This document shows positions 1 to 5,326 of a stretch of DNA of 5,326 nucleotides, piece after piece. Source of the stretch: an uncultured Fastidiosipila sp. Its GTDB lineage: Bacteria > Bacillota > Clostridia > Saccharofermentanales > Fastidiosipilaceae. Positions within the stretch are counted from its first letter, which is position 1; each line of letters begins with the position of its first letter. Position numbers and translations under genes: made by a program. The notes beneath the pieces were generated by a model. That model saw nothing but the letters and a program-made list of their open reading frames with translations, had not been told where the DNA came from and did no database searches. Location of the stretch: NCBI GenBank assembly GCA_938014865.1, contig CALLQJ010000246.1:1-5326 (forward strand), given 5' to 3'.

Positions 1-1
1 G

Positions 2-676
2 AAAAACGATGAGGGCCGGATGCTGGTCCGCTATCAGAGCAAAAAGAAAGAACGCACAGCCGAAGCCGAAGGCGTCCTGCTCTCGACGGGGCGCGTCCCC
101 TATTACGACGGGCTTTTTGCTCCGGGTCTGTCGCCTGAGAAAAACGGGCCTTTCATTGAAGTGGATGCGCAGTACCAAACTTCCCTTCCCGGCGTCTATG
201 CGGCGGGCGACCTCATCGGCGGCGCCCAGCTGGCGCATGAAGCGGAAGCCGAGGGCCAGTGGATTGCCTATCATCTGGCGGGATCGGACTGCCCCGTCGA
301 CCCGCATCATGTCCCCTCGGCTATTTATACGGAGCCAGAAATCGCCGCCATCGGCCCGACGGAAGCGGAACTTAAGGCGGCCGGCATTGCCTACAAAGCA
401 GGCCGGGCCGAAACCTTGGGCAATGCCCGCTGTCTGATAGACGGCACGGACCGGGGTTTTGTAAAAATTCTGGCGGAAAAAGAAAGCAGCAAGCTGCTGG
501 CGGTGCACATGATAGCGCCCCGGGCCAGCGACCTGATCGTGGCCTTCACGCCTTTTATTGCCAATGAAAGAAGCTATAAAGAAATCCTGCGCGGAATGCG
601 GCCGCACCCGTCCTTCAGCGAGGTGCTGACCGAAGCCTTGGAAGACCTCGACGGCGAGGCCCTGCATTCCTATTAA
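2..676 (+). CDS. lpdA: Dihydrolipoyl dehydrogenase (E3), 3' part only
   Basis: This is the C-terminal part of a class I flavin disulfide reductase. The reading frame is open to the left edge, so the ATG at base 20 is an internal Met; the N-terminal FAD domain and the redox-active CxxxxC are outside the window. Numbering from that Met, an STGR motif (22-25) is followed by the second FAD-binding motif, PGVYAAGD (57-64). The dimerisation domain runs from about 98 to 218. It contains IYTEPEIAAIG (102-112), a HMIAPRASDLI stretch (163-173) typical of lipoamide dehydrogenases, and the HPxxxE dyad, His196 and Glu201, that serves as catalytic base in the partner subunit. The enzyme reoxidises dihydrolipoamide with NAD+ in cytosolic 2-oxoacid or acetoin dehydrogenase complexes or the glycine cleavage system. 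Which complex it serves cannot be told, because the upstream neighbours are missing. Glutathione or mercuric reductase-like relatives are less likely. It ends 11 bases before a convergent ABC gene. Confidence 0.85.
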   Translation, partial: KNDEGRMLVRYQSKKKERTAEAEGVLLSTGRVPYYDGLFAPGLSPEKNGPFIEVDAQYQTSLPGVYAAGDLIGGAQLAHEAEAEGQWIAYHLAGSDCPVDPHHVPSAIYTEPEIAAIGPTEAELKAAGIAYKAGRAETLGNARCLIDGTDRGFVKILAEKESSKLLAVHMIAPRASDLIVAFTPFIANERSYKEILRGMRPHPSFSEVLTEALEDLDGEALHSY

Positions 677-687
677 ATGTCCCGCGA

Positions 688-2331
688 TCAGACTTCCGTG
701 ATGCCGAAATCCGCCACCCTGATGCAGGCATCATAGCGCGCCATGGTGTTGCGGAAGACGACGTGGCTGACTTGCAGGACCAAAACATCTTCCAGGTCCA
801 AAATCGTCTCTTCGATCTGCCGGGCCACGTTCTCGTCTAAAGACGCAAAGGCTTCGTCGAGCACCAGAATTTTCGCATGAGAAATCAAAGCCCGGGCAAT
901 GGCGATACGGGCTTTTTGCCCGCCGGATATATTGCTGCCGTTGCCGCGGATCATGTGCTCAGCCCCTTCAGGGAATTCTTCTAAAACCGTGTCGAGCCCC
1001 GCGCCTTTGATGGCCCGTTCAAGTTCTTCTTCGGGATAGTCTTTAAAGAGCGTGATATTATTCCGGATCGTGTCATCAAATAAGAAGACCTGCTGCTCAA
1101 CGCTGGCCATCTGCCGGAAATACGAGGCGTTGGTGACCTCCGAGAGGTCCTGACCGTCCACTAAGATGCGGCCGGATTCGGGCCTGACGATCTTCCGGAT
1201 TAATTTTAAAAGCGTCGACTTGCCGCCGCCGGACGGCCCGATGATCAGGTATTTCTTATTCATTTCAAAGGTGTAGTTGACGTCTTCCAAAACCTTTGTC
1301 TGCTCTTCGTCGTGATAGCTGAAACTGACCGCGTCAAAACGAATGCCTTCCGTAATCTCCGGAAGTTCAATCGTCTCCTCGTAATGGCCCCGGTTTTCCA
1401 GGGCTTTTTCCATCTTATTCAATAAAGATTTGAGGCTTCGGATCTGCGGAAGCTGGCCGGATATATTCATGATCGGTTCAAAGAGCCGCCCGAAGGACAT
1501 CACCAGGAGGACCGCCCCGCCTACGCCCAGGCGGCTGGTGCTGACAAAACGGACCATGATCGCCAAGACGGCAATGCCCAGGAAACCTACCGTAAGCCGG
1601 ATTTTCGCATCGGCACGGGTCAGCTCTTTGTCCAGTTCAAAATTTTTGTCCTGCACCGCTTTGGAAGCCGCGGAAAAATTTTCCCTGACCCGCTCATCAA
1701 GATTATTGTTCTTAATAATCGGGAAGGCCGACAAGACCTCCCGGACATAAGAGGTATAGGCCTCAAGGAGCTCGGACTTTTCCTTCTGGGGCTTTTCCAT
1801 CGGCTTTCCGACATTGAGCCCGAAGAGCCCGCCCAGCGCCAGGGCCGCGACGGCTATCAAAATCGTCAGCGGACTGTAAATGCCCAGGACGATAAAAACC
1901 GCAATATAATTCATGATCGCATTCAGGATCGTCAGCTGCGGCTGAAAGAGCGCCTGCTCCAGGGTATTGATATCATTCGTAAGCTGGGACAGATACACGC
2001 CGTTATTTTCCTCGCGGAATTCATTGATGTCTTTTTTAAAGAGCTTTTCCAGATAGGCCTTGCGGAAGCGGATCAGGCTGTCGCGGATATAGCGTGTGCT
2101 GAGCTTGCTGTAGATCAGGCGGAAGGGCACCAGGGCGAGCACCAGAATGAGCAGAATGATCGCAGGCTTTTTGACGGCCCCCACGCCTCCGACGGCCTCA
2201 TTGATCAGGTCCATCATCTCGACATTAATATAGGAAATCAGGACGGCCAGAACCATTTCGACCAGGGCGGTCGGCCAGAGTTTCTTGCTCTGCTTCAGCA
2301 GCACCCGGCGCAGATAGGATGTTTTTTTCAT
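688..2331 (-). CDS. ABC exporter half-transporter, membrane + ATPase domains (second subunit)
   Basis: A 547-residue half-transporter of the multidrug exporter type (COG1132-like). Six hydrophobic segments lie at about 20-40, 56-75, 134-153, 154-175, 245-265 and 268-288. The nucleotide-binding domain starts near 328. It shows A-loop Tyr339, Walker A GPSGGGKST (365-373), Q-loop Gln413, signature ISGGQ (468-472), Walker B ending Asp492-Glu493, D-loop SLD (497-499) and H-loop His523. The ATPase core is therefore intact. Several family positions are altered: Ile instead of Leu opens the signature, the X-loop Glu before it is Gly463, and the usual EATSALD and SHR read EAFASLD and SHV. The ATG at 2331 is supported by a strong Shine-Dalgarno site and by a 4-base overlap with the upstream ABC gene, its likely heterodimer partner. 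At 547 residues it is slightly short for the family. The substrate is unknown; drug, lipid or peptide export are all possible. A role as homodimer is less likely given the tandem partner. Confidence 0.9.
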   Translation of the reverse strand: MKKTSYLRRVLLKQSKKLWPTALVEMVLAVLISYINVEMMDLINEAVGGVGAVKKPAIILLILVLALVPFRLIYSKLSTRYIRDSLIRFRKAYLEKLFKKDINEFREENNGVYLSQLTNDINTLEQALFQPQLTILNAIMNYIAVFIVLGIYSPLTILIAVAALALGGLFGLNVGKPMEKPQKEKSELLEAYTSYVREVLSAFPIIKNNNLDERVRENFSAASKAVQDKNFELDKELTRADAKIRLTVGFLGIAVLAIMVRFVSTSRLGVGGAVLLVMSFGRLFEPIMNISGQLPQIRSLKSLLNKMEKALENRGHYEETIELPEITEGIRFDAVSFSYHDEEQTKVLEDVNYTFEMNKKYLIIGPSGGGKSTLLKLIRKIVRPESGRILVDGQDLSEVTNASYFRQMASVEQQVFLFDDTIRNNITLFKDYPEEELERAIKGAGLDTVLEEFPEGAEHMIRGNGSNISGGQKARIAIARALISHAKILVLDEAFASLDENVARQIEETILDLEDVLVLQVSHVVFRNTMARYDACIRVADFGITEV

Positions 2332-4004
2332 AAAGGCTCCCCTCCTTCCACCCGGAAATACTCGGCGGACGGGTAAATCTCCACGCCTTTGCCCTGGATC
2401 TTGAAGACTTTATCATAGCGCTCGCTGACCCCTTTATAGTAACGATGCGAAATGGCAAAGACTGTCTGCGGCAGATCCAATATCGCCTTTTCGACGACAT
2501 AGCCCATTTCCGGATCCAGGCCGGAGGTCGCTTCATCCGCAAAAACCAAAGGCGCATTGCGGATCAGGGCCCGGGCAATGCTGATGCGCTGACGCTGTCC
2601 GCCCGAAAGGTTGCGGCCGTTTTCCGTCAGCGGCGTATCCAGGCCCTGCGGCAGATTGTCCACCAGAACCCTGAGTCCCGCTTGGTCCACCACTTCCTGC
2701 AGGCGTTCTTCCGGATAGTCCTGATAAAGGGTGATATTGTTGCGGATCGTATCTTCAAACAAAAAGACATCCTGAAAAACATAGCTGATCGCCTCATTGA
2801 CGCTCAGGTCAGAAAAGCCCTGCAGATCCTTGCCGTCCACCAGAAAATGCCCTTTATCGGGGGCATAAACCTTCGACAGCAGCTGCAGCAAGGTGCTTTT
2901 GCCGGCCCCGCTGGCGCCTTTCAGAAGAATCTTTTCCCCTTTATTGACTTTGAAATTCAGATTTTTAAAAATCGTCTGCCCGCTGTTGAGTCCTTCGCGT
3001 TCGGGGTAGCTGAAGCTGACGCTCTTCGCTTCGATGCAGTCGTCAAAAACAAAGTCTTCGCCCATGTCCCCGCTCTTGTCTTCAAAGGCCGGCAGGCAGA
3101 TTTTATTGTAGATTTTTTCCGCCGCCTTCAGCGTATTGAGGACGGGAAAGAGGGCCACCATGCTCCAGATCATCATATTGCTTGCCGTAATAATAAAGGT
3201 GGCCGTCATCAGGCTCATGGCATCCGAGGAGAGGCGCCAGGCCAGGTACAGCAGCACCAGGACAGAAAAGACCTGACCGATGCATAAAAAAACAGCGCGC
3301 TGCAAATCGGAAAAATAACGCAGCGTCTGCTTGATATTCTCTAAAATGCCGACGCGTTCGGTAAACTTGCGTTCAAAAGGCCCTTCCACCCGGTTCAGGC
3401 GCAGGATGTCAAAACCTGCCAGGGTATTCGCCGCCTCATGCGAAAAGTCTTCGTTGGCCTCGGACACCTCCGTCTCCAGCTTGATAATTTTCGGCTTGAA
3501 ACGCAGGCTGATCAAAAGCATCACAAAGGACACGACAAGAGAAAAAAGCCCCATCGGCAGATCCAGCGCCAGCATGATCAAACTGAAAACAACAAAGCTT
3601 CCGCCTTTAATCATGACTTCCTGCAGCGAGGCAAAGTAATCTTTTTCAAAAAGATTCACGTCATTGACCAGGCGGGAAATATAGGTACTGTGATCCTCGG
3701 CGGCAAAGTTCTGAAAGCTTTGATTCAAAACTTTCTTAAACGCCAGCCGCCTGACATCATAGAGCGTATCCCGCATAAATGAGGTCCTGAAAAGACGCGA
3801 GATCACATTTAATGCGGTCGTTCCCAGCACAATCAAAAGCGATATAATGATCGTCCGCAAGGCCTTTTGCGGTTCGGTAAATAAACCGACCATCATGGCC
3901 AGAATAATATTCAGTCCCAAATCGGTCAGAACGGGCAGAAAGCCGCCCGCAATATAGAGTGCAAAGCCCCGCGGCCGTGAACGGAGCAAATCTCGTAAAG
4001 GCAT
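2328..4004 (-). CDS. ABC exporter half-transporter, membrane + ATPase domains (first subunit)
   Basis: A 558-residue half-transporter and probable heterodimer partner of the gene that follows it. Hydrophobic segments are at about 14-41, 50-69, 131-148, 150-168, 236-256 and 264-290. The nucleotide-binding domain begins near 324. It carries A-loop Tyr333, Walker A GASGAGKST (363-371), Q-loop Gln411, an X-loop with Glu461, canonical signature LSGGQ (466-470), Walker B ending Asp490-Glu491, D-loop SGLD (494-497) and H-loop His520. All residues needed for ATP hydrolysis are present. The start ATG at 4004 has a GAGAGG ribosome binding site that overlaps the hflX stop codon. The TGA stop lies within the start of the next ABC gene (ATGA). 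Stable assembly of the two half-transporters in the cytoplasmic membrane is therefore likely to be aided by coupled translation. There is no N-terminal peptidase domain or extracytoplasmic domain, so a bacteriocin-processing type is not supported. The CydCD type is not excluded but the motifs fit the general multidrug or lipid exporter group better. Confidence 0.9.
   Translation of the reverse strand: MPLRDLLRSRPRGFALYIAGGFLPVLTDLGLNIILAMMVGLFTEPQKALRTIIISLLIVLGTTALNVISRLFRTSFMRDTLYDVRRLAFKKVLNQSFQNFAAEDHSTYISRLVNDVNLFEKDYFASLQEVMIKGGSFVVFSLIMLALDLPMGLFSLVVSFVMLLISLRFKPKIIKLETEVSEANEDFSHEAANTLAGFDILRLNRVEGPFERKFTERVGILENIKQTLRYFSDLQRAVFLCIGQVFSVLVLLYLAWRLSSDAMSLMTATFIITASNMMIWSMVALFPVLNTLKAAEKIYNKICLPAFEDKSGDMGEDFVFDDCIEAKSVSFSYPEREGLNSGQTIFKNLNFKVNKGEKILLKGASGAGKSTLLQLLSKVYAPDKGHFLVDGKDLQGFSDLSVNEAISYVFQDVFLFEDTIRNNITLYQDYPEERLQEVVDQAGLRVLVDNLPQGLDTPLTENGRNLSGGQRQRISIARALIRNAPLVFADEATSGLDPEMGYVVEKAILDLPQTVFAISHRYYKGVSERYDKVFKIQGKGVEIYPSAEYFRVEGGEPL
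2339..2346 (-). promoter_or_regulatory. Strong ribosome binding site for the 547-residue ABC subunit
   Basis: On the minus strand the bases read AGGAGGGG, with the AGGAGG core at 2346-2341 and nine bases before the ATG at 2331. It lies inside the 3' end of the preceding ABC gene, whose stop codon overlaps this start (ATGA). This fixes the start of the 547-residue protein and allows both independent initiation and re-initiation by ribosomes that finish the upstream gene. Confidence 0.85.
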
Positions 4005-4010
4005 TCTTAT

Positions 4011-4016
4011 CCTCTC
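4011..4016 (-). promoter_or_regulatory. Ribosome binding site for the 558-residue ABC subunit, overlapping the hflX stop
   Basis: On the minus strand GAGAGG lies six bases before the ATG at 4004. Its first two bases are the last two of the hflX TGA stop codon (4017-4015). It supports the chosen start and makes translation of the exporter likely to depend partly on ribosomes terminating on hflX. Confidence 0.75.
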
Positions 4017-5326
4017 ACTTCCGCAGATAGCGCTCGATCGGACCGCATAAGCGGCGGTCCAAGGTAAACCTCAGCTGCATGCTTTCCGGGCCGAAGGTTT
4101 CTTCGAGCAGATTGCCGTGGTCTTTAATGTAGGCATAGAGCGTGGATTCCTTATAAGGCAGCTCCAGGCTGTAGGATTTTTGCCGGTACACCAGCATTTC
4201 GGCAATGTGATTCAGAAGTTCGTCCAGCCCCTCCCCTGTCACGGCCGAAACCGGACAGACTCTGAAATGCGAGGGAATCTCACGGCTGTGAAGGTAGCGG
4301 GCCGCATCTGTTTCATCCGCCAAATCCATTTTATTCAGCGCAAGGATCCGCGGCTTGCTGCCCGCTTTAAGGCGCAGGAGCTCTTCTTCGACCACCTGCA
4401 GCTGATGCTCCGCTTCCGGATCGGAAATATCCAGAACATGGATGATCATATCCGCTGCGCTCACCTCTTCTAAGGTGGAACGGAAGGCGTCCACCAGCTG
4501 ATGCGGCAGTTTCCGGATAAAGCCGACGGTATCAATCAGCATCACGTGACTGCCGTCCGGCAGGCGCAGGTCGCGCACGGCGGCATCCAGGGTCGCAAAG
4601 ACCTGGTCCATGGTGTAGAGATCGCTGTCGCAGAGGCGATTGATGAGCGTGGATTTTCCCGCGTTCGTATAGCCGACCACCGCGATGGTGGTCTGCCCTA
4701 AGGCATCGCGCTTGCGGCGGCGGTGCTGCCTCCTGCGGCCTACGACCCGCAGATCTTTTTTCAGTTTGTCGATGCGGTTTCGGATATGGCGCCGGTCCGT
4801 TTCAAGCTGCGTTTCACCGGGGCCTCTCGTCCCGATGCCGCCGCCTAAGCGGTCGAGGCTCTCATTAATCAGCGCCACCCGGCTGAGCCGGTACTCGTAC
4901 TGGGCCAGTTCCACCTGCAGCTTGCCTTCTTTGCTGCCGGCACGGCGGGCAAAAATATCCAAAATGACCAGCGTGCGGTCCAGCACCTTAAATTTTGTCC
5001 GCTGCTGGATATTGCGCATCTGGCTGCCGGGCAGCTCATCATCAAAGATCAGCGTATTGCAGCCGAGGCGCTCGGCCGCTTCGGCAATTTCTTCTAATTT
5101 GCCGCTCCCGATATACGTCGCGGCGTCCGGGGCGGAACGATTCTGGTAATCCTGCCCCAGGACCTCGGCCCCGCAGGCCTCGGCGAGTTTTTTGAGCTCC
5201 GCTAAAGAACGCAGCACGGCCTCTTCTCCGGCCGCTCCTTTTTCCGTGTTCAGGGCCACCAGAAAAGCTTTTTCCCGCACCAGACCCGTGTCTTTATAGG
5301 GTCTGGCCCCGGTCAGACGCAGGCCG
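4015..5326 (-). CDS. hflX: Ribosome-splitting GTPase HflX (5' end uncertain, probably truncated)
   Basis: A clear HflX-family GTPase. HflX binds the large ribosomal subunit and splits stalled 70S ribosomes; in E. coli this matters in heat shock, and related proteins in Firmicutes affect resistance to ribosome-targeting drugs. Numbering from the GTG at 5280, the family N-terminal domain covers about 4-195 and includes the hallmark GPGETQLETDRR (153-164). The G domain follows, with G1 GYTNAGKS (203-210), a switch I FATLD (228-232), G3 DTVG (250-253), G4 NKMD (316-319) and G5 SA (345-346). A short C-terminal domain ends at 421. The length is close to the 426 residues of E. coli HflX. The GTG has no visible Shine-Dalgarno site, and the frame stays open for 15 more codons to the window edge without another ATG, GTG or TTG. 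I therefore extend the gene to the edge, but a GTG start at 5280 remains possible. It is the first visible gene of an operon with the two ABC genes; its promoter is not in view. Confidence 0.92.
   Translation of the reverse strand, partial: GLRLTGARPYKDTGLVREKAFLVALNTEKGAAGEEAVLRSLAELKKLAEACGAEVLGQDYQNRSAPDAATYIGSGKLEEIAEAAERLGCNTLIFDDELPGSQMRNIQQRTKFKVLDRTLVILDIFARRAGSKEGKLQVELAQYEYRLSRVALINESLDRLGGGIGTRGPGETQLETDRRHIRNRIDKLKKDLRVVGRRRQHRRRKRDALGQTTIAVVGYTNAGKSTLINRLCDSDLYTMDQVFATLDAAVRDLRLPDGSHVMLIDTVGFIRKLPHQLVDAFRSTLEEVSAADMIIHVLDISDPEAEHQLQVVEEELLRLKAGSKPRILALNKMDLADETDAARYLHSREIPSHFRVCPVSAVTGEGLDELLNHIAEMLVYRQKSYSLELPYKESTLYAYIKDHGNLLEETFGPESMQLRFTLDRRLCGPIERYLRK
5281..5305 (-). repeat. 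Small inverted repeat directly before the candidate hflX GTG
   Basis: CAGACCC and GGGTCTG form a perfect 7-base inverted repeat around an 11-base loop. In the hflX transcript the stem would end directly next to the GTG at 5280. If that GTG were the start, the hairpin would take the place of the Shine-Dalgarno site and block initiation. If translation begins further upstream, the repeat is simply inside the coding region and may be chance. There is no T-run after it, so it is not an intrinsic terminator. Confidence 0.35.

Noticed and set aside
9..437. Plus-strand open frame of 142 codons overlapping the dehydrogenase
   Set aside because: It is out of frame with a clearly conserved reductase and has Lys/Arg/Pro-rich, domain-free sequence.
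646..659. CCTCG-ACGG-CGAGG stem near the end of the dehydrogenase gene as a terminator
   Set aside because: Only five base pairs, inside coding sequence, and without a T-run after it on either strand.
720..733. TGATGC-AG-GCATCA palindrome in the 3' end of the ABC gene
   Set aside because: Short, within coding sequence, with a two-base spacer; no sign of a binding site or terminator context.
2445..3287. Plus-strand open frame of 280 codons
   Set aside because: It lies wholly antisense to the ATPase and membrane part of the 558-residue ABC gene. Its product is rich in Gln, Arg, His and Phe without any recognisable domain, and I see no ribosome binding site. It is explained as a shadow of the real gene.
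4685..5149. Plus-strand open frame of 154 codons opposite hflX
   Set aside because: The product is Arg/Ser-rich with no domain, and the opposite strand encodes conserved HflX motifs throughout. It is a shadow frame.
5293..5321. TATAAA on the minus strand as a -10 box for hflX
   Set aside because: No acceptable -35 hexamer at 16-18 bases upstream; the nearest TTGACA-like sequence (CTGACC) is only 12 bases away.

Overview
The window looks like ordinary chromosome from a member of the Bacillota (Firmicutes), probably a clostridial-type lineage of moderately high G+C (roughly mid-50s percent by eye, not computed). The basis is the strong AGGAGG-type Shine-Dalgarno sites, the style of the HflX and lipoamide dehydrogenase proteins, and a tandem pair of half-size ABC exporters. 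The lineage is an inference; I cannot name a genus. There are no RNA genes, CRISPR arrays, insertion sequences or phage-like genes, and almost every base is coding.

Layout. (1) Bases 2-676, plus strand: the 3' part of a flavin disulfide reductase, most likely dihydrolipoyl dehydrogenase; its 5' part lies left of the window. (2) An 11-base gap separates this gene from a convergent minus-strand block. (3) The block, read from right to left, is hflX (4015 to the right edge, probably 5'-truncated), an ABC exporter half-transporter of 558 residues (2328-4004), and a second half-transporter of 547 residues (688-2331). hflX and the first ABC gene are 10 bases apart, with the ABC ribosome binding site overlapping the hflX stop codon. 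The two ABC genes overlap by 4 bases (ATGA). This spacing points to one transcript with translational coupling.

How the genes may work together. The two ABC proteins each have six predicted membrane segments followed by one nucleotide-binding domain, and they almost certainly form a heterodimeric exporter. Its substrate cannot be read from the sequence. HflX is a ribosome-splitting GTPase linked in other bacteria to heat stress and, in some Firmicutes, to resistance to ribosome-targeting antibiotics. Co-transcription with an exporter suggests, but does not prove, a stress or drug-response unit. The dehydrogenase is on the other strand and is probably the end of a separate operon.

I did not find a clearly new biological system. 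The points most worth a second look are the tight hflX-exporter coupling, the uneven divergence of conserved ABC motifs in the 547-residue subunit, and the unresolved hflX start next to a small inverted repeat.
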